Shown here piece after piece: positions 8,617 through 16,673 of a stretch of 64,000 nt of DNA. Source of the DNA: Gemmatimonas aurantiaca (GTDB taxonomy: Bacteria; Gemmatimonadota; Gemmatimonadetes; Gemmatimonadales; Gemmatimonadaceae); contig NZ_JBBCJO010000001.1 of the NCBI RefSeq assembly GCF_037190085.1, forward strand, positions 1-64,000, given 5' to 3'. The notes beneath the pieces are model-generated. The model had not been told where the DNA came from and made no database searches. It saw only the letters and a program-made list of their open reading frames with translations. Position 1 is the stretch's first letter; every line of letters starts with the position of its first letter. Both the position numbers and the translations under genes were made by a program.

Positions 8617-10086
8617 TCAGCCGAAATAATCCTGCTGCCCCGGCTTGCGCCGGCTCTCCCGTTCGGCGCGCTTGTAGGAGCCGGTGTCGGTGCGTGAGAT
8701 CTTCCGCCGTGCGACCAGCGCCTCGAGCACCAACTCGCAGGCGACCACGATCAGCGCATCGTCGTGCCGGGGCGCCATGCCGAGCGCGGTGACCGTGTCG
8801 ACCAGTCCCGGGACGAGCGCAAATCCCTGGCGCACGAGATCGAGCGCGATGTCGTCGGACACCTGCAGCGCGCTGCCCTGATCGAACCACATCACGATCT
8901 CGTCGGTATCGAGATCCCCCGCGCGTGCCTGCAGGGTGGCATCGCACGCGCGTCGGATGAGATCGCGGGCAATGGTGGCACCGCCCACGAGTTCGCCTTC
9001 GTATTCGAGCTCGATCTTGCCGGTGATGGCGGGAAGCGCGGCGTACACATCGGCAATGCGCGGCACGGCTTCGCCGTCGCCATTGCGTAACGCGCGCTGC
9101 TCGGCGTTCGACACCACGTTCTCCATGGTGGTGATTGGCATGCGCTGCGACACGCCCGAACGTTTGTCGATGCGCTTGTCGTCACGCGCCTCGAACGCCA
9201 CGCGTTCCACCACTTCCTCGATGAGATCGGGGACGCGGATCGTCACGCCATGATCGCGCCGGGTCCAGGCTTCCTGCTTCGTGATGGCGATGCCGAGATC
9301 CACCGATTCGGGATAATGCGTGATGATCTCGCTGCCGATGCGGTCCTTGAGCGGCGTGATGATCTTGCCGCGGGCCGTGTAGTCTTCGGGATTGGCGGTG
9401 AAGCAGAGCAGCACATCGAGCGGCAGGCGTACCGGATACCCTTTGATCTGGACATCGCCTTCCTGCATGATGTTGAACAGTCCCACCTGTACCTTGCCGG
9501 CGAGATCGGGCAGTTCATTGAGCGCGAAGATGCCCCGGTTGGCGCGTGGCAGCATGCCGTAGTGAATGGTGAGCTCGTCGCTCAGCAGATGGCCACCGCG
9601 CGCGGCCTTGATGGGATCCACATCGCCGATGATGTCGGCCACCGTCACGTCGGGTGTGGCGAGTTTCTCCACGTACCGCTGATCGCGCGTCACCCAGGCG
9701 ATCGGTGTATCGTCTCCCGCCGTATCGACGAGCTGACGCGCGTACTTGCTGATGGGATGGAACGGATCATCGTTGACCTCGCTGCCCGCCACCACCGGCA
9801 TCGCTTCATCCAGCAGAGTCGTGAGCGCGCGCAGAATGCGTGACTTGGCCTGCCCGCGAAGTCCCAGCAGAATGAAGTTGTGACGTGCCAGCAGCGCATT
9901 GACGATCTGCGGCATGACGGTGTCTTCGTAGCCGAGCACTCCGCGAAAGAGCGGTCCGCCATCCTGGAGACGGGCCACGAGATTGCGGCGGATTTCGTCC
10001 TTGACGCTGACCGGTCGATTGGACGCGTAACTGGAGCGGCGGAGTGCGCCGAGTGTTTCAGGGAGTCGGGACACGGAACCTCGCAT
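8617..10086 (-). CDS. MoxR/ChlI-like AAA+ ATPase
   Basis: A 489-residue AAA+ ATPase of the magnesium-chelatase-subunit-I/MoxR type. The Walker A-like GLRGQAKSR is near residue 73. A Walker B region ends FALNELPDL where many relatives have DEI. The arginine-finger and lid region and an alpha-helical C-terminus (ALQVSDDIALDLV...) complete it. Such ATPases work with a VWA partner to remodel or insert metal into client proteins. The likely partner is the VWA gene at 1709-2983, separated from it by a five-gene plus-strand block. The ATG start is preceded by four 11-bp-phased repeats. The client is unknown. Confidence 0.85.
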   Translation of the reverse strand: MRGSVSRLPETLGALRRSSYASNRPVSVKDEIRRNLVARLQDGGPLFRGVLGYEDTVMPQIVNALLARHNFILLGLRGQAKSRILRALTTLLDEAMPVVAGSEVNDDPFHPISKYARQLVDTAGDDTPIAWVTRDQRYVEKLATPDVTVADIIGDVDPIKAARGGHLLSDELTIHYGMLPRANRGIFALNELPDLAGKVQVGLFNIMQEGDVQIKGYPVRLPLDVLLCFTANPEDYTARGKIITPLKDRIGSEIITHYPESVDLGIAITKQEAWTRRDHGVTIRVPDLIEEVVERVAFEARDDKRIDKRSGVSQRMPITTMENVVSNAEQRALRNGDGEAVPRIADVYAALPAITGKIELEYEGELVGGATIARDLIRRACDATLQARAGDLDTDEIVMWFDQGSALQVSDDIALDLVRQGFALVPGLVDTVTALGMAPRHDDALIVVACELVLEALVARRKISRTDTGSYKRAERESRRKPGQQDYFG

Positions 10087-10100
10087 GAGCGACTTGGGAG

Positions 10101-10140
10101 TGACTCGAGAGTTACTCGCGACTTACTCGTAGCTTACTTG
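10101..10140 (-). repeat. Four 7-mers phased at 11 bp
   Basis: TGACTCG (10101), TTACTCG (10112), TTACTCG (10123) and TTACTTG (10134) start exactly 11 bases apart, in the gap before the AAA+ ATPase start. The last one supplies the glycosyltransferase stop codon. The spacing puts them on one face of the helix, as in a cooperative binding site, but chance expansion is possible. Confidence 0.5.
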
Positions 10141-11273
10141 TGTGGGCGCCAGATATCCCAATCCGAGCGCATGGCCCGGCCGATGGCATCAAAAGGCATC
10201 AGCATGAGGCGTTCTGCGAAAAGAATGTTGGCGGCAGGACGTGCAATGGCAGGCGGTCCCATTTTCACGAGCAGCCATGGGAGCGCCAACGCCAGCGCAC
10301 CCAGCACCAGGAGTACGAATGCCAGTGTGGGGCTCCACAGGAAAATCGCCGCCAGGGTGCAGACGGCCGCGATCGCCAGGAGTATCGGTGTGGCCGGGCG
10401 CACCAGTTTATGCAGAAGAAAATGCCGGAACATGGGATTCTTCGCCGGATGCAAGACGACAGGAAACCAGCGAACGAATTGCAGCATGCCAGTCATGGTG
10501 CGAAGACGTCGCGAAAACTCCTGCTCGCGACTGAAGCGCCGGGGATCGATCACCAGCGCGTCGCGCACCAGCGCCACGCGCGCGCCGTTCGTCACTACGG
10601 AGTAGGTGCTCCACAGATCGTCACAGATGAGCCCCGTCGGCATCGGTGACCAGTACACCCGACGCATGATATAGGCGCATCCGGTCACACAGATCACGCT
10701 GTGGTGCATCATCTGACCGACGCGAATGTCCAGTTCACGCTGCCAGTAGCGATCCATAAGGGCATCACCGCTGGTTGGTGCAAGCATGGCCGTCGCGGCT
10801 CCCCATTTCCGGTCTTGCAATTTCGACACCAGGCGATCGACAACATCTTCAGAGAAGGTCTGTGCCGTGTCGATGAACAGCAACAAGTCATGCTGCGCTG
10901 CGGCGACACCAGCACTCAACGCAGCGGCCTTCCCCGGTGTATCGGGCACAACCACTCGGGCCGACGTTCCGAGCGCGTTCTGCAATTCGTCGCGTCGATC
11001 GGCGTGAGCCCCATCAAGAGCCACCAGAATCTCGAGGAGTTCGGTGGGATACGATCCATTCCGAAGATCCGCGAGCCGGGCCACAATGGCCGCCGTGCTC
11101 TCGCGCGTGGCAAGGACCACGCTGATCGGGAGACGTGAGGTGCTGGAAGCCAGGCCCTTTTCCGATGAAAGGGAAAGCCTTCCCAGCGATGCCATACGCG
11201 CGGGATACCAGACCCATCCGGCCACAAGGATGCCAAGGGAGATCAGCGCGATCGAGAGCAGGATGAGACTCAC
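10134..11273 (-). CDS. Membrane-anchored family 2 glycosyltransferase
   Basis: This 379-residue protein has an N-terminal hydrophobic anchor (about residues 3-25), a GT-A domain and two or three C-terminal membrane segments (about 285-345). GT2 features are PISVVLATRE at the strand-1 position, LEILVALDGA and LLLFIDTAQTF at the acidic-motif position; the usual DAD-type motif is reduced to D-T-A. The layout is that of processive or polysaccharide glycosyltransferases acting at the inner membrane. GTG at 11273 is the start. It fits the exopolysaccharide genes at the window start, and the AAA+ ATPase follows 47 bases downstream. Donor and acceptor are unknown. Confidence 0.83.
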   Translation of the reverse strand: MSLILLSIALISLGILVAGWVWYPARMASLGRLSLSSEKGLASSTSRLPISVVLATRESTAAIVARLADLRNGSYPTELLEILVALDGAHADRRDELQNALGTSARVVVPDTPGKAAALSAGVAAAQHDLLLFIDTAQTFSEDVVDRLVSKLQDRKWGAATAMLAPTSGDALMDRYWQRELDIRVGQMMHHSVICVTGCAYIMRRVYWSPMPTGLICDDLWSTYSVVTNGARVALVRDALVIDPRRFSREQEFSRRLRTMTGMLQFVRWFPVVLHPAKNPMFRHFLLHKLVRPATPILLAIAAVCTLAAIFLWSPTLAFVLLVLGALALALPWLLVKMGPPAIARPAANILFAERLMLMPFDAIGRAMRSDWDIWRPHK

Positions 11274-11327
11274 GGCCGAAGGGTACCAACGCGCGTGAAT
11301 TTCAGCCAGCAGGAAGGGGCAGAGGTC

Positions 11328-11648
11328 AGATTTTCAGACGGGGTCAGAGGTCCGAAATCAGTCGGTCAGAACTGAGACGGATATAGAGAAATGAGAAATC
11401 AGATGACCTGCGAAATGAGAGGTCAGAGCACTTCGTCCGCGGGTGGGGTACTGACGCGAGAGTTCGGCGTTCTGCGGGGCGCTCCGCGCCCCCCCCGCGG
11501 GCGCCCGGCCCGCAGCCGGTGGCGCGCACGAGCGGTCGTCGCCGCCAGCGTTCAGATCTCTGATCTCGTGGTTGTCTGATCTCTCAATTCGATCGCCGTC
11601 TCAGTTCTGACCGGCTGATCTCGGACCTCTGACCCCGTCTGAAGATCT
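11328..11648. repeat. Long inverted-repeat element (GGTCAGA family), copy 1
   Basis: Arms of about 75 bp (11328-11405 and 11572-11648) are near-perfect inverted copies beginning with AGATTTTCAGACGGGGTCAG. The arms are made of repeated GGTCAGA/TCTGACC motifs. The ~165-bp interior differs from copy 2 (22825-23080) and has its own GGGGCGC-TCC-GCGCCCC hairpin. No open reading frame of substance, no transposase and no obvious target duplication were seen. It has the structure expected of a non-autonomous, MITE-like element, which is an inference. Confidence 0.8.
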
Positions 11649-11758
11649 GTGAAGTGGGAAACCATACCCAGAGATCAGAGTCCGCAAATCCCTCCACAAC
11701 TCGTTGTCTCCCAATTGCTTCCCTATTCAGGAAGCGTGACAGTCACCAGTTGACGCTC
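11649..11758. other. Intergenic stretch
   Basis: About 110 bases lie between the inverted-repeat element and the lipoprotein promoter. No coding signal or further structure was recognised. Confidence 0.4.
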
Positions 11759-11786
11759 TTGACAGTGCCGGCCGGAACCGTACATT
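11759..11786 (+). promoter_or_regulatory. Sigma-70-type promoter of small lipoprotein gene
   Basis: TTGACA (11759-11764), 16 bases, then TACATT (11781-11786). The predicted transcript would have a leader of roughly 110 bases. The leader contains two hairpins: CGGTA/TACCG near 11828-11840 and CCGTGCG/CGCACGG near 11846-11870. Confidence 0.5.
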
Positions 11787-11901
11787 CCCTTCGCTCGACA
11801 ACCCGTCGTTGGTCATCGAGTCCCCGTCGGTAACCTACCGAGGGGGCCGTGCGCTTTTCTGGACGCACGGCGCACACACCGCACCGTCTGGAGTCCTCCA
11901 C

Positions 11902-12093
11902 ATGAAGCGCATCGCCCTCGTCGCCGCTGCAATCGTGCTCGCCGCCTGCTCCGCCAAGGAAGAGGTCCCCGCTGCTGACTCGGCCGCCGCTGCGCCGGCC
12001 GCTGCCGCTCCGGCCGCTGCTGCCACGGATTCGGTGACGCCGGATTCGGCTGCCGCCGCCGCTGCTCCGGCTGCCGACTCGGTCAAGCACTAA
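11902..12093 (+). CDS. Small Ala/Pro-rich lipoprotein
   Basis: A 63-residue protein: MKRIALVAAAIVLAAC gives an n-region, h-region and lipobox (LAAC) with Cys16 as the lipidation site. The mature part is a disordered run of Ala, Pro, Asp and Ser. ATG at 11902 is chosen because it starts the signal peptide and TCTGGAG lies about 8 bases upstream. Lipidation would be by Lgt, which is encoded at 45750-46556. A single-gene unit with its own promoter, structured leader and terminator suggests a well-expressed envelope lipoprotein of Lpp-like size. No family is recognised. Confidence 0.78.
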   Translation: MKRIALVAAAIVLAACSAKEEVPAADSAAAAPAAAAPAAAATDSVTPDSAAAAAAPAADSVKH

Positions 12094-12118
12094 GCCGACC
12101 GGCCGCTCCGCGGCTCTG

Positions 12119-12150
12119 AACAGGGGCGCTCCTCACGGGGCGCCCCTGTT
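12119..12150 (+). terminator. Rho-independent terminator
   Basis: The stem CAGGGGCGC (12121-12129) with GCGCCCCTG (12140-12148) is extendable by two A-T pairs and followed by a T-rich stretch (TTCTGTTTC). It lies 27 bases after the lipoprotein stop. It may also serve the convergent HAD-YgfZ gene. Confidence 0.75.
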
Positions 12151-12176
12151 CTGTTTCATCGCCTTGCCGATCCGAT

Positions 12177-14051
12177 CTACTTCGGCGCCGGAAGAGTGGG
12201 CAGCACGTTCACCTGGACCGGCGCGCCGACCTGGCCCATGCCGGCTTGCGACGCGTCACCAGCCGTTTCCGCGTTTTCTTCTCCAGCGACGCGGAGAAAT
12301 ACCGTGTCCCCCGACTGGATCTCCCGCCGCACCATGCCGATGGCGATGGGGCCGAGTCGCGGTGAGATCGCCGAGCTGCGCACGTCACCCACCACCTTGC
12401 CGGTGGTGTCCACCAACTGCGCGCCGGCGGGCATGACGTCGGTGCTGCGCAGTGCACGCAGATGCCGATTGACGTGTCCGCGGAAATGGATGCGGGCCAC
12501 GGTCTCCTGCCCCGTGTAGCAGCCCTTGGTGAAGGAGATGGCATCGAGCGCGTCGAGATTCGCTTCCTGCGGAATCGTATTCCCGTCCATGTCGACGCCG
12601 ATGAGTGGGCGACCGCCTTCGATGCGCAGCACCTCGGCTACCGCGGTACTCGCCGGTGCTCCCAGCACTGCTTCGAGACGGGCATATGCACCCGACGCGT
12701 GTTCGGCAGGTACGGACAGCAGGAGACCGGACAGTTCGCCCAATGCGGGGGCCCGCACGATACGGACAGGGGCTTCTCCGAGCCGGCCCGTGGCCAATGA
12801 CCAGACATGCTGCAGCGAACCGTGACGTTCCGTCACGCCGAGCGCGTCGATGCTGTGGAGTACATGCCGTCCGTACAGGGCCCAGGTACACCACAGCGTA
12901 CTCTCGTCGATCGTGCGCGCGAGACGCGGATTGATGTACTTGCGCATCATGCCAAGCAATTCGGAAAGCGCCCGTTCCTCCACGAACATGTGAAGGGTGC
13001 GATCGTCCTCGCGCAGAATGGCGAGGTCGCTCACCATCTTGCCCTTGGGGGTGAGGGCCGCCGCATAGAGACCGGCGCCAGGCGCGAGCAGGCTGACGTC
13101 GTTCGTGACGAGACCGTTCAGGGCGTCGGTGGCTTTCTCTCCCTGAATGCGACTCCAGCGTCCACCGGATGCAAACCAGATGACGCCACGCGAGGACGTA
13201 TCATGCCCCGCCTTGGACGCGACATCGGAGATGACGTCGTGCGCGGTTTCGTAGGCGCGCAGGTCATCCGGAGAGAGCGGCTGCAGCATCGTGGTGGAAT
13301 GTGCCGGGGGCGACGAGGCTGGTCCGGCGGCGGGTTCGTTGGATGTGGACATGTTCACGAATGCGGCGGCAATGACGGCGGTGGGTGTGCTGCTTTCGAG
13401 ACTCGTGCGCTGTGCACGGGGAACGTGCATTGCCCGGAGTCGAAGATCGATGGCGCGCCAGCTCCGCACGAGAGTGGGGTACGCCGTGGTCGCGGGAATA
13501 CCGTCGACGGAAACGTCGTCGAGGGAAGTGTCGTCGGAGCTGCCGCTGGAACTCCCGCTGGAGCTGCCATTGGAAATGCCGCCGGAGGCGCCGTTCACGT
13601 CGCGGTCATCGAGCGGCCATCGGGACGGCCGGTCGTCGGCGCAACGCAACAGTGTGATGTGGTGTTCGATACCGGCGAGCGTCAACTGGGGTTCCACTTC
13701 CCGGCGCGTGGAGTCGGCGCGCACGACGATACGATCGCCGGCACCGGCCCGTGTCATCAATGTTCGCAGGACAGTGGCATCGAACGGCACACCCTGGGCA
13801 AGACGCGTGGTGTAGTGGCGTTGCGCCCGCAATGACACCAGTTCGCTGCGTGTGGGATCGCCGTCGGCTTCGAGCAGCAATTCCACGGCTTCGGCAATCG
13901 TACGACCGGGTAGTGTCGCGCGCAGTCGCGAGCGCAGCCGTTCAGCGGAGAGTGACACACTCTCTTCGCTGCACACCGTGAGAATGGCTTCCGCACGTGC
14001 ACCCAGCGTGTCGGCCAGTACGCCGTCGAACGCGACGATCAGTGCCGGCAC
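12177..14051 (-). CDS. HAD-like domain fused to YgfZ/GcvT folate-binding domain
   Basis: This 624-residue two-domain protein starts with a HAD-phosphatase-like domain of the phosphoglycolate-phosphatase size (about 1-150). Motif I reads AFDGVLADT: the nucleophilic Asp of DxDG is Ala (codon GCG), and motifs II and IV are also not recognisable, so phosphatase activity is unlikely. A Ser/Gly-rich linker (about 153-185) and a poorly conserved stretch follow. The YgfZ domain (about 255-610) carries the signature KGCYTGQE near residue 507. YgfZ proteins bind tetrahydrofolate and maintain Fe-S enzymes. GTG start; 7 bases after glcF, so it is probably in the glcDEF operon, whose GlcF subunit carries two [4Fe-4S] clusters. 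Confidence 0.85.
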   Translation of the reverse strand: MPALIVAFDGVLADTLGARAEAILTVCSEESVSLSAERLRSRLRATLPGRTIAEAVELLLEADGDPTRSELVSLRAQRHYTTRLAQGVPFDATVLRTLMTRAGAGDRIVVRADSTRREVEPQLTLAGIEHHITLLRCADDRPSRWPLDDRDVNGASGGISNGSSSGSSSGSSDDTSLDDVSVDGIPATTAYPTLVRSWRAIDLRLRAMHVPRAQRTSLESSTPTAVIAAAFVNMSTSNEPAAGPASSPPAHSTTMLQPLSPDDLRAYETAHDVISDVASKAGHDTSSRGVIWFASGGRWSRIQGEKATDALNGLVTNDVSLLAPGAGLYAAALTPKGKMVSDLAILREDDRTLHMFVEERALSELLGMMRKYINPRLARTIDESTLWCTWALYGRHVLHSIDALGVTERHGSLQHVWSLATGRLGEAPVRIVRAPALGELSGLLLSVPAEHASGAYARLEAVLGAPASTAVAEVLRIEGGRPLIGVDMDGNTIPQEANLDALDAISFTKGCYTGQETVARIHFRGHVNRHLRALRSTDVMPAGAQLVDTTGKVVGDVRSSAISPRLGPIAIGMVRREIQSGDTVFLRVAGEENAETAGDASQAGMGQVGAPVQVNVLPTLPAPK

Positions 14052-14058
14052 GGCGCGA

Positions 14059-15444
14059 CTACGAGGCTGCTGCCGCAGACGAATTCGTGTACGCCGCCGC
14101 GAGCAGTTCGACGGGATGCACGACGGTGGTTTCGCTGCCGCTCAGCAGCAGTCCGGCACCGATCTGCATCATGCAACCCGGATTGCCGGTGGCCAGCACG
14201 GAGGCATGTGTTTCGGCAATGCGCTGCAGCTTGGGGTGCAGCACGGCATCGGAGGTGCCGGGTTCGACGAGATTGTAGATGCCGGCCGATCCGCAGCACT
14301 GATCGGCATCCTCGAGCGGCACGAGATCCAGTCCTTCGATGGCGCCGAGGACCTGCAGCGGCTGCGCGACGATACGCTGCGCGTGCATCTGGTGGCAGGG
14401 GGGATCGTGCGTGACGCGGAGGGCGCCGGAACCCGTGCCGGAAAGTGTGCCGCGTACAGGTCCTGTGGCAGCCAGGGCTTCGCTCACGTCGCGGGTGCGC
14501 TCACTGATGCGGCGCGCGCGATCGGCCCATTCGGGGTCATCGTGCAGCAGATGCGCGTACTGCTTGAGCATCGCCCCGCAGCCGGCGGCGTTCACCACGA
14601 TGGTGTCGACATTCGCGTGTTCGAATGCGGCGATGTTCTCCTTGGCGAGTGCCCGTGCGGCGCCCATGTCACCGGCGTGCGCGTGCAGTGCGCCGCAGCA
14701 TCGCTGGCCGGGTGCCTCACAGAGTGCATGTCCGTTGTGTGTCAGGGCTTCCGCGGTGGCCGCGTTCACATGCGTGAACAACCCCGACATCACACAACCT
14801 TCCAGCATCGCGGTGCGGCCCGTGGCGGCGTCATGTTCCGTGCGACTGCGCGTAGCGGTCGGGCGAGGATCGGCATCCACTCGATTGCCCCGTGCGTTCC
14901 GTATAACCCGCGACGGCGCCGTGGATGCGAGCATGGCCATCGGAAATGCCAGGCGCGATGGCAACAGGCGGGCGAGCAGCCGCGGCAGTCCCGTACTGCG
15001 AAACACCTTCGCGCCGAACAGGGCCGTGCGCAGCAACAGGTGATGACGGAAGACAAAAAGAATGGGCCGCGCGATGAACGGGATGCCGCGCCGCGGCACC
15101 ATGGTGGCCCGCGTGGCTTCGAGCAGTTCTCCGTACGGGACGCCCGACGGACAGGCGGTCTCGCAGGCGCGGCAGCCGAGGCACCGATCGATGTGGAGGG
15201 CGGCCGGATCGTCGAGCGCGATATCGCCTTCGAGCATGCGTCGCATCAGCACGATGCGTCCACGAGGCGAATCGTTCTCGTCCTCGAGGTTCACATAGGT
15301 CGGACACGCCTGGAGACAGAAGCCGCAGTGCACACAGGCATCGAGACCCGCGGACGCGTGCGCGAGCGGCGTTCCGGGCAATGCGCAGGACGCTCCCGCG
15401 GCATGTGCGAGATCACGGGAGCTGGTGGCGGTGGGAGCACTCAT
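14059..15444 (-). CDS. glcF: Glycolate oxidase iron-sulfur subunit
   Basis: This 461-residue subunit carries electrons from the flavin subunits of glycolate dehydrogenase. Two ferredoxin motifs bind [4Fe-4S] clusters: C37-x2-C40-x2-C43-x3-CP and C88-x2-C91-x2-C94-x3-CP. Two CCG domains (RCCGALH and QCCGSAG, the latter after DPPCHQMH) follow. ATG 15444 is chosen because the ferredoxin region begins about 35 residues later; the frame is open far upstream but that part is a reading-frame shadow of glcE. It lies 29 bases after glcE and 7 before the HAD-YgfZ gene. Confidence 0.93.
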   Translation of the reverse strand: MSAPTATSSRDLAHAAGASCALPGTPLAHASAGLDACVHCGFCLQACPTYVNLEDENDSPRGRIVLMRRMLEGDIALDDPAALHIDRCLGCRACETACPSGVPYGELLEATRATMVPRRGIPFIARPILFVFRHHLLLRTALFGAKVFRSTGLPRLLARLLPSRLAFPMAMLASTAPSRVIRNARGNRVDADPRPTATRSRTEHDAATGRTAMLEGCVMSGLFTHVNAATAEALTHNGHALCEAPGQRCCGALHAHAGDMGAARALAKENIAAFEHANVDTIVVNAAGCGAMLKQYAHLLHDDPEWADRARRISERTRDVSEALAATGPVRGTLSGTGSGALRVTHDPPCHQMHAQRIVAQPLQVLGAIEGLDLVPLEDADQCCGSAGIYNLVEPGTSDAVLHPKLQRIAETHASVLATGNPGCMMQIGAGLLLSGSETTVVHPVELLAAAYTNSSAAAAS

Positions 15445-15473
15445 CGACGAATCGGGCAGGCCTCGGGGGTATC

Positions 15474-16673
15474 TCAGACGGGCAGTGGCGCCGGCGCGGG
15501 CGCCATGGTCGCCACACGATTGCAGAGATCGTCGGGATCGAGCGCGGCTTTGATGCCCGCTTCGAGCGGGGTGCGCGCCGGATACTGCATCCGCCCCTGA
15601 TCGATGGCGATGGCAATGCGATGTGATGCGCCGAACGATGTGGCCAGGCGCGAAAGGGCGCTCAACGCATCTGATAGCGCATCGGATGGAGCATCGGCGG
15701 AGGCCTCGCCGGGCATCACGACCCGCAGTGTTCCGCGCTGCGGGGCATACGACAACGTGGCTTCGGGAAATGCCTGACGCGCGGCGCGCACGAACGGCAC
15801 CGCGTCGGACAGTGCGGTGCGAAGGCGCAGCACCACGGCATCGACCGGTGTTTCGCGCAGCGTCGACAGGGTGTCGTGCGGTGCGTCGGTGATATCGCGC
15901 ATGCCGAGTTGCCCGAGTTGCGCGCGCAGTCCCTGCACCCGGGCGGCATTGCCCGTCACGCGGGCGACGAGTCGTGGTGCCGCGCCGGGCGTGAGCAGAA
16001 CCTGCATGGGAACGGGCGCACGGTTGGCGACCAGCGGCGGCAGTGCATCGCCGAGTTCCGGTGTCACCGAGCCTTCCAGCAGAATGTCGTGCGCCGGAAT
16101 CGCATGCAGTCGCAGACTCACTTCGGCGATGGCGCCGAGTGTGCCCCAGGCGCCGGTGTGCAACCGCACGAGATCGAAACCGGCGACGTTCTTCACCACA
16201 CGGCCGCCAGCGTGTGTGATTGCTCCCGTGCCCGTCACCACGGTCAGACCGAGCACGAGATCGCGTACGGCAAGATCGTCGAGCGGGAGCGGCGCGGAAG
16301 CCGATGTGGCGATGATCGCCCCGATGGTGGAGTCGGGCGAACCCTGCGGGCCCCCATATGGCGCGGTCGCGAACATCTGTCCGTGTTCCGCCGTGATGGC
16401 CGACAGTTCGCGCAGCGTCATGCCGGCGCGCACGGTGATGACGAGATCGCCGGGGGTGTAGTCCACCACACCGGCCAGCGCACGCAGTGATATCGGTGCG
16501 GCATCGACAAACGGACCACCGCCCTGCAACCACGCCCCGCTGCCCACGAACCGCATGGGCTGTACGGCGTCGCGCAGTTCACGCACCGTGGCTGCCAGGG
16601 CATCGACGGTGGACGGCGCACGGGTTGGCACGTCAGGAGGCATATCGCGGAACGCCGACGGCATGGATGTCAT
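15474..16673 (-). CDS. glcE: Glycolate oxidase FAD-binding subunit
   Basis: This 399-residue FAD-binding_4 (PCMH) family protein is GlcE, the short flavoprotein partner of GlcD. It has LVITVRAGMTL, the PYGGPQGSPDSTIGAIIATS FAD-phosphate-binding segment, and GGRVVKNVAGFDLVRLHTGAWGT typical of GlcE. Its ATG overlaps the glcD stop by 4 bases, implying coupled translation. Glycolate is oxidised to glyoxylate by the complex at the inner membrane, feeding the quinone pool. Confidence 0.92.
   Translation of the reverse strand: MTSMPSAFRDMPPDVPTRAPSTVDALAATVRELRDAVQPMRFVGSGAWLQGGGPFVDAAPISLRALAGVVDYTPGDLVITVRAGMTLRELSAITAEHGQMFATAPYGGPQGSPDSTIGAIIATSASAPLPLDDLAVRDLVLGLTVVTGTGAITHAGGRVVKNVAGFDLVRLHTGAWGTLGAIAEVSLRLHAIPAHDILLEGSVTPELGDALPPLVANRAPVPMQVLLTPGAAPRLVARVTGNAARVQGLRAQLGQLGMRDITDAPHDTLSTLRETPVDAVVLRLRTALSDAVPFVRAARQAFPEATLSYAPQRGTLRVVMPGEASADAPSDALSDALSALSRLATSFGASHRIAIAIDQGRMQYPARTPLEAGIKAALDPDDLCNRVATMAPAPAPLPV

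Noticed and set aside
15445..16533. N-terminal extension of the glcF frame
   Set aside because: Arg/Gly/Ala-rich sequence opposite no family; it is glcE read in another frame, and the Fe-S domain starts after ATG 15444.
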